From contig JAUWYP010000007.1 of the NCBI GenBank assembly GCA_030615765.1, positions 17,281-81,280 on the forward strand: a DNA stretch of 64,000 nucleotides, written 5' to 3'. This stretch comes from Dehalococcoidia bacterium (GTDB lineage Bacteria; Chloroflexota; Dehalococcoidia; SM23-28-2). The position numbers and the translations under genes were made by a program. Below the pieces are notes generated by a model. The model did not search any database, was not told the origin of the DNA, and saw nothing but the letters and a program-made list of their open reading frames with translations. Numbering within the stretch: position 1 is the stretch's first letter; each line of letters begins with the position of its first letter. Positions 18,273-26,407 of this stretch are shown in pieces.

Positions 18273-18284
18273 ACAGCTCTTCCA

Positions 18285-18385
18285 GTGAGAAATAGCTCCC
18301 CGCCTGATAGGTCCGACTCCTGGCCAAGTAGCGGTCCTGGCCGGCCAGCTTCACCACCCTCACGCCCTGGGCCCTCGCCCCTGGT
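18285..18385 (-). pseudogene. Relic B of the small SWIM zinc-finger gene
   Basis: The minus strand carries QGVRVVKLAGQDRYLARSR, nearly identical to the core of the intact SWIM gene at 24448-24696, but the CxC...CxH zinc-binding half is replaced by unrelated sequence. An open frame around it (18166-18447) exists but is chimeric. It lies directly after the GGDEF/HD-GYP gene. Confidence 0.65.
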
Positions 18386-18680
18386 CTGAGGATGGATACC
18401 TTGTACCCTAGTCGTACATGTGTGCACCATGCTTGGGTGTTCCTCATACAGGCGCCCCCTCCGGAGTCTCGATGCCTTTCGGTAGCTAGTCGATGTCAAC
18501 AGGCATGCAGCGGGCCATGGCGCTTATGCTGACGCACTGGCACGTGCCCGCCTCCGTGGCTATGCTATTGATGACGCAATACCCCCGTTGACCGAAACCC
18601 CGGAGACTTTCATGGTGCACTGTCGAACCGCACCTTCGCGCGCCAGGGCGATCCTGCTGCTGGTGATTCAGGCGGCCTCT

Positions 18681-18898
18681 GGACTATCGGCTCGTCGTCC
18701 TCATGGCCATCCTGCCCGATGTCATAGACCGGGCTTGGAGACCGCATCGAAGCCATCCTCGGTACATACGGCGGAGCGAGCGTCCGGTCCTTTCTCATCG
18801 ACGCCGGCGGTCTGGCGGCACTAGCGATTCTGGCCTATGGGGCCAAGCTCTACAGGCGAAATCGTCTTGAGCGGCTCATAGTCACCGGAGAGCTATAG
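18681..18898 (+). pseudogene. Internally deleted copy of the DUF457/YdjM-like gene
   Basis: This segment matches 27597-28080 base for base over long stretches but lacks the 266 nt corresponding to 27651-27916. The deletion shifts the frame and removes the HTLLFN and HLLLD metal motifs. Homology continues past the stop codon to about 19012 (against about 28195), so the duplicated unit included 3' flanking DNA. It ends at a TAG (18896-18898). Upstream, 18386-18680 shows no gene I can support. Confidence 0.75.
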
Positions 18899-18954
18899 AT
18901 CCCTGGTCGGCCGCATAAGCGGGTGCTGTTCGCCTAGGTGGCCACCCTTCTGGA

Positions 18955-19620
18955 TCAGCTGCTGGCCGCCACGTAGATGGCTCCCTGCGGCGCCGCCTCC
19001 ACGACCTGGGAAGGTGAACATCCTGCTGGCTGATGCCCTGGTGAGGTTCGTGGTGGTCTGGGGGTGGGAGTAGGGCTAGGCGACAGGACCGGCTCTATCT
19101 GAGGCGGCGAGGCAAGGGCCTGCATTCGCTGCACTTCCTGCGAAAGCTCGTGTGCAGAAATCTGCACATTCTGCACACTAATACTGGGGGCGGTGGTAGC
19201 GGCGATCCCCAGGAAGGGCACTACGAGATATAGGGCGATGTTAGTCATGCCGTGGGAAAGGGTGACGCCCAGGAGACAGCGCGTCTTGGCCACTACCAAG
19301 CCAAACATCAACCCTACCGCGAATACGAAGGCCACGTCGACCGCTGACTTGTAGCCCAAGTGGAGGACGGCGAAGATGACCGTCACATACAGGATGGCAG
19401 ACTTTCCCAAGGCATCGCTGGACGCCGACTGCATGACGCCTCGAAACACCAACTCCTCATCGAAGCCTGTACCAATAAGAAGAATTAGGGCGGGCACCCA
19501 GAAGGCGCCCCAACTGAATTCGTCGATGAGGGCTCAGGTTTGAGGATGAAATACTCGGCGAGGCCGCCAGCCTGGAGCGTTTTGGTTGCGCCCTCATCCT
19601 GGTGACCGACGGAGCCGGGG
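18955..19620 (-). pseudogene. CPBP (CAAX-like) intramembrane protease, frameshifted
   Basis: The frame ending at 18955 has the CPBP glutamate motif EELVFRG, then FAVLHLG and LSHGMTN, and several membrane helices: an Abi/CAAX-protease family core. The N-terminal half is in another frame: LAEYFILKPEP runs up to about 19533, and restoring one base there joins it to LIDEFSWGAFWV, so a single-nt deletion has broken the gene. The C-terminal tail beyond about residue 140 (Pro/Thr-rich, then GAIYVAASS) reads through the 3' flank of the duplicated DUF457 segment and looks chimeric. Confidence 0.6.
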
Positions 19621-19972
19621 CGCGGTGGACGTTCGACCCGTGAGAAGTCGGCCCTCGTTGATGGGGGCGATTCGGTTGCCTGATGCGTCCGGCCGTGGCG
19701 GGTAGCGTCAAAAAAGATGGCTGCGGTTGCCGCCCGCGACTTTCGGCAGCCAGGCTGGCTAGCCCGATATCATACCCCATATCCTCGCGAATACGTAGAA
19801 CGCCCACCACCACAATAAAGGTAACCTTCGAGAGCCAAGGGGCAGGGGGCACGGACATCCGACTCTTGCCCTCGCCCCTCGGCCCTCTTGTGGGCAGTGA
19901 CTGGTTAACCTTTGCTGATCGTCGAGCGTTTTAAAAAGTTGACCGCTGATTGGAAGTCTCTGCCTGAGACTC

Positions 19973-19999
19973 TTGACAAACCTGTGGTGGTTGTATAAA
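19973..19999 (+). promoter_or_regulatory. Candidate promoter
   Basis: A perfect -35 TTGACA (19973-19978) and TATAAA (19994-19999) are separated by 15 nt, two less than ideal. A start near 20006-20011 would place the first codon of the following small frame at or next to the mRNA 5' end. It would drive that small frame and the LPPTG gene. Confidence 0.45.
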
Positions 20000-20007
20000 G
20001 TCTGGCC

Positions 20008-20163
20008 TTGGTGGCTGTAGAGCTTGTGGCGGGGGAGCCTGCGTACCGGGTGGAGATGTTGCTAGAGGCTCGACGGAAGGAAATCCAGAGTAAGTTAACG
20101 ATTGACCATGAAAAGACGGCGCTAAGGCTTGACAAGAGTGAGGAAGTTTCGGACAATCGTTAA
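20008..20163 (+). CDS. Small ORF, possibly leaderless
   Basis: TTG (20008) or GTG (20011) opens a 50-51 codon frame to a TAA at 20161-20163. The product is charged and helical (ARRKEIQSKLTIDHEKTALR) and reads like genuine coding sequence. No Shine-Dalgarno precedes it, but the promoter predicts transcription starting right at the first codon. It ends 19 nt before the LPPTG gene and would be in its transcript. No family recognised; it could be a regulatory leader peptide or a relic. Confidence 0.4.
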   Translation: MVAVELVAGEPAYRVEMLLEARRKEIQSKLTIDHEKTALRLDKSEEVSDNR

Positions 20164-20182
20164 AACTGTATAGGAGGATGCT

Positions 20183-20464
20183 GTGCGAAAAGATCTGATT
20201 CGCGTATTGGTGGGCCTGGGCTTGGTCGGGGTTGTTGCGTTGGCCCTGGGGATTAGTACGTTCTTGTTCTCCCTCGAGCCGACACTAGTGAGCCACGCGC
20301 AGGAGACACCGGTGATCCCAATCGGTCTTCCCCCTACGGGTCTCGGTCAGGCAGGTGGCGGCGGGTTTGACCTGACGCTGTGGATCGGGACTGGCCTCGC
20401 TGGCATCGCCTTGCTGGCGGCGGGGATCTTCCTGGCGGCGCGCCGTTCCAAGGCCGAGAGCTAA
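20183..20464 (+). CDS. Small LPXTG-anchored surface protein
   Basis: A 93-residue protein starting at GTG with AGGAGG 5 nt upstream. It has an N-terminal signal helix (VLVGLGLVGVVALALGIS) and then only about 25 exposed residues. A full sortase sorting signal follows: LPPTG, a hydrophobic span and the basic tail ARRSKAES. After sortase cleavage the mature protein would be very short, so it may act as a pilin-like subunit or a linker. The likely enzyme is the sortase at 55953-56714. Its last 4 nt overlap the end of the convergent GT39 gene. Confidence 0.75.
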   Translation: MRKDLIRVLVGLGLVGVVALALGISTFLFSLEPTLVSHAQETPVIPIGLPPTGLGQAGGGGFDLTLWIGTGLAGIALLAAGIFLAARRSKAES

Positions 20465-22053
20465 GGCCCAGAGGAAGAAACTGAATGTGACCTACGGCCG
20501 TCCTCGACTGACGAGGGTGGCCGTAGGTGTGGGTTATTTAGCAAGTACACAGTAGCCGGCAAGACATTATCGAATTTCGATGCCCCCTCAAGGTAGGGGG
20601 CATCTGTCTTTATCTTGAAGACCAGGGTGCCAGCGGAGCGCACGTCCTCTTCGAACGCGTCTCCGAAGTGCTGGCGGACCGCTTCGTCCACGATGACCAG
20701 CACAGGACGGTCATCCGACTCTGATGACAGGCATTTGGAGAGGTCTGGTGCCGAAAGCCTTCTGGCCGGCAGGTCAGCGACAAGGTAGTAGACCTCAGGA
20801 GAGTAACTGCAGACGATGACGTCAGGCAGGGCCAGGCCCGCGACGCCTTCCTGTACGCCCTGGGCGATTTCGTATTGGTAGCTGTGACTAGGGTGCCATC
20901 GTGCTTCGGTCTGGCCAAGCTGCCCCAGCAGCAACAGCCCTGCCGCCAGGCCAAACACGCCGGATAGCACTGCCGCCCGCATCGGCGACGCCTCGCGAAT
21001 GGCGCGAGCAGCCCACTCCCAGGTGGTCTCGAACCCGACACCCGCTGCGTATGCCAGAAGCGGCACCATGCCAGCGAGCAAACGGATATCGTTCCGGGGG
21101 GCCTGCAGCGCCACCAGAAGCACCAGACCAGGCCACAGCGGCCAGAGCCTCGTGTCTCTTCTCCGCAGGCCGACAGCCAGGCCGACGGCGCCGCCGAGAA
21201 CCACCACGGGCTCTTGGATGACAAAGCTCGCCATACCTGACGCAAAGCCCAGCTTCGCCGCATCGCCCGAATGGGCTACCCCAGAAAAGCCAGAACGCAG
21301 CAAGTAGAAAGGATTAAGCGAGAACCCGTCGGCGACATTCTGGGTCAGCCACCCACAGAGAACCGACAGAGCAACGATGGAGACGGCCAAGGCCAGCAGG
21401 AAATCGCGTTGTACGGAGGCTCGCCCTTCCTGCGCACCTCTGGCGTTCATGCGAAGGAACAGGACGCAGGTCGGAAGAAGCAACAGAAGCTCTAGCCGAA
21501 CCAGAAGCATGAGCGCGGCCGCCAGGCCCGCCACAATGCCCAGAAACCTCATCTGCCTCCGCCCGGCGAGGACGCACAGAAGGAATGTCAGAACGATCAG
21601 GAAGCTCGCCAGCGCCTCCGACATGACAAAACGCGACCAGGCCACTCCACTGAATGAGATGGCCATCGCGAGAGCGGCGCCTGTTGCAGCCATCCGAGAA
21701 CCCAACCCTTCGAGGGTGAGGAAGTACATAAGGGGAATTGTGACCGTACCCGCCACGAACGAGAGGACGAGCCCAGATACAAGAGGGTCGTCGCTGAGCC
21801 ACGAGAGGAGCGAGGCAAACAAGGGGTAGCCCATCCGGTAGAAGGGGATCGCCCAGGGATCGCCCCCGACGCCCATGGAGGGATCGACAGGTACCGAGTT
21901 GGATAGGGCCCTTGCCAGAAGCATGGACTGGAAGGAATCAGGGTAAAGGGGGATGCCTCCCTGGGCTCCTAGCCGGACCAGTACCGCCAATGCGGTCAAG
22001 CCCGAAAGGCTGGCAACGAGGAGAAGACCCTTTCTGTTCCAAGCGATGTGCAC
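20461..22053 (-). CDS. GT39-type membrane glycosyltransferase
   Basis: A 530-residue multi-pass protein in the dolichyl/undecaprenyl-phosphate sugar glycosyltransferase (GT39/ArnT-like) superfamily. It has about ten hydrophobic segments and an acidic motif in the first periplasmic loop (PLYPDSFQSM). The C-terminal about 120 residues are soluble. It would transfer a lipid-linked sugar to an extracytoplasmic acceptor; donor and acceptor are unknown. The start is GTG at 22053 without a clear ribosome-binding site, so it is uncertain. It is convergent with the LPPTG gene. Confidence 0.75.
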   Translation of the reverse strand: MHIAWNRKGLLLVASLSGLTALAVLVRLGAQGGIPLYPDSFQSMLLARALSNSVPVDPSMGVGGDPWAIPFYRMGYPLFASLLSWLSDDPLVSGLVLSFVAGTVTIPLMYFLTLEGLGSRMAATGAALAMAISFSGVAWSRFVMSEALASFLIVLTFLLCVLAGRRQMRFLGIVAGLAAALMLLVRLELLLLLPTCVLFLRMNARGAQEGRASVQRDFLLALAVSIVALSVLCGWLTQNVADGFSLNPFYLLRSGFSGVAHSGDAAKLGFASGMASFVIQEPVVVLGGAVGLAVGLRRRDTRLWPLWPGLVLLVALQAPRNDIRLLAGMVPLLAYAAGVGFETTWEWAARAIREASPMRAAVLSGVFGLAAGLLLLGQLGQTEARWHPSHSYQYEIAQGVQEGVAGLALPDVIVCSYSPEVYYLVADLPARRLSAPDLSKCLSSESDDRPVLVIVDEAVRQHFGDAFEEDVRSAGTLVFKIKTDAPYLEGASKFDNVLPATVYLLNNPHLRPPSSVEDGRRSHSVSSSGP

Positions 22054-22263
22054 TAATTGTGACCCCGAGAACTACCCTGACTCCCTGCCCGCATGCCTGT
22101 GTAAGGCGATCGTACTGGACGACTGCGCAGCTAGGCAGGGATAACCGAACAATACTACAAGTACGCGTTCGAATCTAGCGTTAGGGGGTTCTCGCTGTCA
22201 AGCCACGTCGACAGGGCAGCTCACCCCACTCCGCCGCTCAGACCTAGCGCGAGGCCCTAACAG

Positions 22264-22790
22264 TCACGCTGATAAGGCTACTTGCCGATCTTCCCCGGGG
22301 CCGCCTGTCTCTGAAGAGTCGTTTTGATCCTGCAGCGACGCACATAGTCCACCAGCGCCTCCAGGCTGTGGATCCGCATCGGTTTCAGAGCGAATGCCGC
22401 AGCGCCCCCGAGGCCTGGAAGCAACCTCCAGGAGAGTCATTCCGACCAACGTTGTGCTGTCGCCGGCTATGAGTGCTATGGCCAGGTCGTTGGGGCACTG
22501 ATGGTTGATGAGGACGGCGACCAGGGTCACCAGAAGGCCACGGGCAAAGGCCCAGACGAAGCGGCTTGGGTGCCTGGCCAGGTAGTACTAGCCCAGGAGG
22601 GCGATCGTCGCAAGGTCCAGGCAGAGGCCACTTTGGGTACTAGGAGCATCGACACTCCCATTGGCCCGTAATAGATGGCCTTGCCGAGGATGGCCACGGT
22701 GGCCTACACTCTTCCCGGTTATAGCACCGCCGTGTTGAATCCCCGAGAGTTGCGGCTTGCAGAAGCATCCCACCGTTAGAGCAACAAGAT
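22264..22790 (-). pseudogene. Degenerate small membrane protein gene
   Basis: The 750-nt interval upstream of the GT39 gene contains no intact gene. On the minus strand one frame gives ATVAILGKAIYYGPMG...LLVPKVASA. Another continues as LDLATIALLG, a stop, YYLARHPSRFVWAFARGLL and LAIALIAGDSTTLVG. Together these read like a two- or three-helix membrane protein broken by a frameshift and a stop codon. The family is not recognised. 22054-22263 shows nothing. Confidence 0.4.
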
Positions 22791-22806
22791 AGGCAGCGAG
22801 AACCGC

Positions 22807-23082
22807 TCAGCTACCGCCGCCAAGGCGTCCCGGTGAGCTATGTCTCTTGTTCAGCTTGTCCCTTAGAGCCTCAGCGTGCTTGCAGACCCCTCGATAGGTG
22901 AACCCCGGGCAGGTGCAGCGAACATGGCCCCAGGGGCTCACCCATAGCTCGAAGTAGCTCCCCGGCTCGTAGGTCCGGCTCCTGGCCAGGTAGCGGTCCC
23001 GGCCGGCCAGCTTCACCACCCTGACGCCGCGGGCCTCGCAGAGCCGACCCGCCGAGTTGCGGACGCCGCCCCGCAGCTTCAC
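22807..23082 (-). CDS. SWIM zinc-finger small protein, deletion-fused (locus C)
   Basis: A 91-residue frame. It begins with MKLRGGVRNSAGRLCEA, the N-terminal part of the zinc-ribbon protein at 24689-25423. It then switches to RGVRVVKLAGRDRYLARSR and the complete SWIM finger CTCPGFTYRGVCKH. This matches an about 664-bp deletion between two near-identical 10-mers (GCCGCGGGCC and GCCGCAGGCC) of an ancestral copy of the 24.4-25.4 kb module. The start (GTG at 23082) is uncertain because the original start lies further upstream. It may be an expressed fusion or a relic. Confidence 0.5.
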   Translation of the reverse strand: MKLRGGVRNSAGRLCEARGVRVVKLAGRDRYLARSRTYEPGSYFELWVSPWGHVRCTCPGFTYRGVCKHAEALRDKLNKRHSSPGRLGGGS

Positions 23083-23183
23083 GAAGCTGCAGGCAGTAGG
23101 CCGTGCTGGAGAAGGTTGCGGACCGAAGGCATTTTCCTTACAATAAGGTAAGGAGGGGTATGCTTACTCGGAGGACTATGTCC

Positions 23184-23411
23184 ATGGGAAAGAGCAAGAT
23201 CACCACCAAAGGTCAGGTCACTATACCCAAGGACGTACGAGAACGCCTCGGCCTTAGGCCCGGAGACGAGATCGAGTTCGTCGAGGACGGGGCGGGGTTC
23301 CGGGTGATGAAGCGCGTCCTCGCCTCTCCCTTCAAGAAGTATCGCGGTTACCTGAGGGGGCTGGCCGGTCGCGACCCTGATGACCTGGTGGAGCAGATGC
23401 GCGGTCGATGA
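23184..23411 (+). CDS. AbrB/MazE-family antitoxin (VapB-like)
   Basis: A 75-residue protein with the swapped-hairpin AbrB fold signature: KSKITTKGQVTIPKDVRERL, then LRPGDEIEFVEDG. The C-terminus is the likely toxin-binding arm. The ATG at 23184 is chosen because GGAGG lies 9 nt upstream. It overlaps the PIN gene by ATGA, the usual antitoxin-first order, and such antitoxins normally repress their own promoter. Confidence 0.85.
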   Translation: MGKSKITTKGQVTIPKDVRERLGLRPGDEIEFVEDGAGFRVMKRVLASPFKKYRGYLRGLAGRDPDDLVEQMRGR

Positions 23412-23875
23412 TCACGGCCGTCGACACCAATATTTTGCTTGACGTCCTCATCCCCGACGCGCCTCACGGCGACGCGTCCGAACGCGCCCTGGCCGAGGCC
23501 CTGAGGGCCGGCGCCCTCATCATCAGCGAGCCGGTCTACGCCGAGCTGGCCGCCCACTTCCCCGAGCAGGAGGAGCTGGGGCGCTTTCTGACCGGTACCG
23601 GCCTTCGACTGGAGGCGTCTACGCCCGACGCCCTGTATCAGGCCGGCAGAGCCTGGCGCGAGTACATGCGTCGGCGGCCTACACACCCGGCCTGTCCCCA
23701 GTGCGGGGCGTCACAAGAGCTTCTCTGCGAGCGGTGTGGCTCCAGCATTCAGCCCCGACAGCACGTGGTCGCCGACTTCATCATCGGGGCGCACGCATTG
23801 GTGCACGCCGACCGACTGCTGACACGGGATAGAGGGTACTACGCCAGCTACTTCCCCGAACTCACCCTGGGGTGA
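23408..23875 (+). CDS. PIN-domain RNase toxin (VapC-like) with inserted zinc ribbon
   Basis: A 155-residue PIN protein with the acidic residues in place: Asp6 (AVDTN), Glu46 (YAEL), Asp123 (ADFIIGAHA) and Asp141 (LTRDRG). It is a metal-dependent RNase, probably held inactive by the AbrB protein it overlaps by 4 nt. Between the third helix and the ADF motif sits a Cys4 ribbon, CPQCG and CERCG (Cys96, 99, 107, 110), which most VapC proteins lack and which may bind zinc and shape RNA choice. Confidence 0.85.
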   Translation: MITAVDTNILLDVLIPDAPHGDASERALAEALRAGALIISEPVYAELAAHFPEQEELGRFLTGTGLRLEASTPDALYQAGRAWREYMRRRPTHPACPQCGASQELLCERCGSSIQPRQHVVADFIIGAHALVHADRLLTRDRGYYASYFPELTLG

Positions 23876-23919
23876 TGCCAAGGACAGGGGGTAGGTGCCT
23901 AGTGCGGAATTCGTTGGGG

Positions 23920-24333
23920 CTACGGTCGCCGCCCCTCGAGGGGCTTGACAATGAGGGCCCGGGAGTGGAGGGTCCGTGTGAGAACACCACCGCGTTCCAG
24001 CTGTCCCTCGGTGGTCATGCCCGAATGCAGGCAGGCCTCTAGCTGGCTTGCGTCCACGGCGGGCTTGACGCACCCAGCCAGGTGGGGGAAGGTAGCAAGG
24101 AGTCGCTCGGCGTCGTACTCCTTGCGGAAGCGTGGCTGGAGGTAGACGGTGACGCCCCGGAGCTCGTCGACGAAGGAGCCCTCCTCGGTCACCAGGTCCT
24201 TGAGGAGGTTCTTCACCTGTCCCAGCCGCTTCTCCAGGGGTTCCAGCTTCTCTTTGAGGTCGAGGTATTCGTCCACGAGGGCGGGCGCCACGTTCATCCC
24301 GCCGGTCCGCTCGTTAGTCGTGTCTAGCACCAT
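23920..24333 (-). CDS. Coiled-coil protein of unknown function, last gene of HNH/SWIM operon
   Basis: A 137-residue protein. Residues about 18-45 form a heptad-like coiled coil (EYLDLKEKLEPLEKRLGQV). A beta-rich segment (ELRGVTVYLQPRFRKEYD) and a C-terminal region follow. The layout recalls small phage recombination-accessory proteins (Gp157-like), but I cannot assign it. The ATG at 24333 has GGAG upstream; the frame is open to 24444. It lies 114 nt after the SWIM gene on the same strand. Confidence 0.65.
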   Translation of the reverse strand: MVLDTTNERTGGMNVAPALVDEYLDLKEKLEPLEKRLGQVKNLLKDLVTEEGSFVDELRGVTVYLQPRFRKEYDAERLLATFPHLAGCVKPAVDASQLEACLHSGMTTEGQLERGGVLTRTLHSRALIVKPLEGRRP

Positions 24334-24447
24334 TGTTGTCTCCTTCGCCAGGGGGTCTGGCCGATGCTCAGGCGGTGTAGCCGCGGCAGGCATCGGACAG
24401 CTTCCAGGAACCGGGATGTCCGCCGCTCGCGGGAGCGCTCCCATTGT

Positions 24448-24696
24448 TCATCGGGTATCGGGCACACGGGGTTTGAGTCTGCCCCTCAGGGCCTCAGCGT
24501 GCTTGCAGATGCCGCGGTAGGTGAACCCCGGGCAGGTGCAGCGAACATGTCCCCAGGGGCTCACCCAGAGCTCGAAGTAGCTCCCCGGCTCGTAGGTCCG
24601 GCTCCTGGCCAGATAGCGGTCCTGGCCGGCCAGCTTCACCACCCTGACGCCGCGGGCCCTGGCCCGAGCTCTCTCCAACTGCTCCAACCTATCCAC
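24448..24696 (-). CDS. Small SWIM zinc-finger protein (locus D, intact)
   Basis: An 82-residue protein. A basic amphipathic N-terminus (QLERARARARGVRV) and a beta-rich segment (DRYLARSRTYEPGSY) are followed by a SWIM finger with CxCx8CxH (Cys53, Cys55, Cys64, His66). SWIM fingers bind DNA or partner proteins, for example in Rad51-paralog-associated Shu complexes; here the small size suggests an accessory factor. The GTG start overlaps the stop of the preceding zinc-ribbon gene by 8 nt, so translation is coupled. Damaged relatives lie at 16.4, 18.3 and 22.8 kb. Confidence 0.75.
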   Translation of the reverse strand: MDRLEQLERARARARGVRVVKLAGQDRYLARSRTYEPGSYFELWVSPWGHVRCTCPGFTYRGICKHAEALRGRLKPRVPDTR

Positions 24697-25423
24697 TAGT
24701 GGCCCCTTCCGCCGTGGCTGCCTTCCTTCCGTTGTCGTTGATCAGGTGGGACTGCAGGGTGGAATAGGCGTTCTGGGTGGCCAACCGGACGCAGCGAGCC
24801 AGGGCGGCTCGGTCATGGCGCTCCTCTTTGGCGAGGATGAAGCCCTCATCAACGTGGATGGTCAAGACCTGGCGGCACTTGGGCTGCTCGGCCGCACCCC
24901 ACACGCCGGCCAAACCATTCTGGCCATGTACCTGGACTGCGGCCCTGAATGCCTCCTCGGTCTCCCACACCACGAGGGTGGGAGTGGCGATGACGGGAAC
25001 GTCGATGGGTAGCGCATGGCGAGGCCCTTCGGCGAGCGTGAGGAGGCTTGAAGCCGCCTCTCGCTCCGCCTGTCGGGCTGAGATTCCGGTGTCGCCGGCT
25101 TGCTTTGCGGCCTGGCCCTGGCTGAACTGCCCGTTGCCGCTCCTCTCTTTGCTCTTCTGGGCTCTACTGAAGGCCTCTTCTGTGGTCTCCCTCACTCGGC
25201 CCTGGAGGACGGCCTTCTTCCGCATGAGCTCCCGCAGGCAGTTGTAGCCCACGAAGTGGTCCAGGCCGGTCAGAAGCTCCCGGATGCCATAGAGCCATCC
25301 TGGCTGACCTGAGCCGCAGGCCTCACAGAGCTCGCCCCTCGAGTTGCGGACGCCGCCCCGCAGCTTCACGAAGCTCTTGCCCCGGGAGAAGTTGTCTAGC
25401 TTGTCTTGATAGCTCTCTGCCAT
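24689..25423 (-). CDS. Zinc-ribbon protein of unknown function
   Basis: A 244-residue protein. The N-terminus has CEACGSGQPGWLYG and then VGYNCLREL (Cys33, Cys36, Cys62, with His56 nearby), a likely zinc site. A charged linker (residues about 70-120) is followed by an alpha/beta C-terminal domain (PVIATPTLVVWETEEAF, LTIHVDEGFILAKEER). I do not recognise the family. It is second in the operon, 13 nt after the HNH gene, and is coupled to the SWIM gene. GAGGTG precedes the ATG. Confidence 0.65.
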   Translation of the reverse strand: MAESYQDKLDNFSRGKSFVKLRGGVRNSRGELCEACGSGQPGWLYGIRELLTGLDHFVGYNCLRELMRKKAVLQGRVRETTEEAFSRAQKSKERSGNGQFSQGQAAKQAGDTGISARQAEREAASSLLTLAEGPRHALPIDVPVIATPTLVVWETEEAFRAAVQVHGQNGLAGVWGAAEQPKCRQVLTIHVDEGFILAKEERHDRAALARCVRLATQNAYSTLQSHLINDNGRKAATAEGATSG

Positions 25424-25436
25424 GGTGCACCTCTAG

Positions 25437-26342
25437 TTATGGAATCGGATTCGAAGCTGTCAGCTGTTCTTCTCTAGTTATTCCCAGGAGTCGCTGGCCC
25501 ACTGTGCAGTCCCGGCAGCGGGAGACGGAGGTGATGAGCTCGAGGACCTTCTCGCAGTAGGTTGTCTGCCAGGGGCAGGGCGGTATGGGCGACTCGATGC
25601 CTGCCTCTATGGTTTCCTTGCCCAGACGGATGTCCTCCCGGAACTCGGCGATACTGTAGCGGGAGTCCTGGGCCTTGCGGTCCTGGGCGTGGCCCAGCCA
25701 GAACTCAGGGTCAGGGCTCTCGCTCGCCGCCACTACGTACCAACTGGGTTCGTTTAGCAGAATTGCGTCAACGTTGACGCCATCTCCGAAGTACAGCTTC
25801 CAGACCAAGGCATACTTCTGGGCCTGGCGCAGACTGATGTCGAAGCGGCGGGCGATGGCCTCCAGGCTGTGGTCGCCGTAGACGCTCCTTTGCTGGGCCT
25901 CGTAGAGGATGGCCGCCTGGATGATCCAGGCCCGCTTGCCCAGGGAACGGGCGGAGGCGAAGGCTTCCACCAGCTGCTCATCGGTGAGGAAGGGGACATC
26001 GTGGATGAGACGCTCAAGGCAGTCCTCGGAGAGGGCGAGCTGGTGGAAGAAGGCGGGGGCATCGAAGTCTCTGTTGAAGACGCGACGCATGACAAGCTCC
26101 CCGGTCTGCGAGTCGACAACGGTGAGCTCCTGGTCGGACCGCTGGAGTTCCCAGCGGTGGTCGTGGATGTTGCGGTGGCAGGTGCGGCAGAGTGTGATCT
26201 TGTTCTCTGGGGACTCCACAGTCGGGCCCTTGCTTCCGCCCATACCCTTGCGTTGGATGTGGTGCTCATCTAGGCTGTGGATGGCGCCGCAGATCTGGCA
26301 GTGTTGTGTAGTCGCTAAAGGAGATATGTTGTTGCTCGTCAT
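25437..26342 (-). CDS. HNH endonuclease, phage-like
   Basis: A 301-residue protein. The N-terminal 65 residues are a complete zinc-supported HNH site: CQIC (Cys15, 18), EHH (His27-28), Asn47 and CRTCHRNIH (Cys52, 55; His56, 60). The rest is helical with a helix-turn-helix-like stretch (SLEAIARRFDISLRQAQKY). It would cut DNA, perhaps at a bound site. First gene of a four-gene minus-strand operon, driven by a promoter facing the Xre gene. Confidence 0.82.
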   Translation of the reverse strand: MTSNNISPLATTQHCQICGAIHSLDEHHIQRKGMGGSKGPTVESPENKITLCRTCHRNIHDHRWELQRSDQELTVVDSQTGELVMRRVFNRDFDAPAFFHQLALSEDCLERLIHDVPFLTDEQLVEAFASARSLGKRAWIIQAAILYEAQQRSVYGDHSLEAIARRFDISLRQAQKYALVWKLYFGDGVNVDAILLNEPSWYVVAASESPDPEFWLGHAQDRKAQDSRYSIAEFREDIRLGKETIEAGIESPIPPCPWQTTYCEKVLELITSVSRCRDCTVGQRLLGITREEQLTASNPIP

Positions 26343-26369
26343 TATGCTGCAATACCTCAGTAAGGTTAT

Positions 26370-26407
26370 TTTACAACCCTTTACGGGTACTTGTCAAGAT
26401 GTCAAGG
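26370..26407 (-). promoter_or_regulatory. Operon promoter with repeated operator-like hexamers
   Basis: On the minus strand TTGACA (26397-26392) and TGTAAA (26375-26370) lie 16 nt apart, reading into the HNH gene. Overlapping the -35 is a direct repeat in plus-strand terms, TGTCAAGA TGTCAAGG (26392-26407). A further GTCAAG is at 26431-26436. Repeats at a promoter between a divergent regulator and its operon are typical operators; Xre is the candidate binder. Confidence 0.55.
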
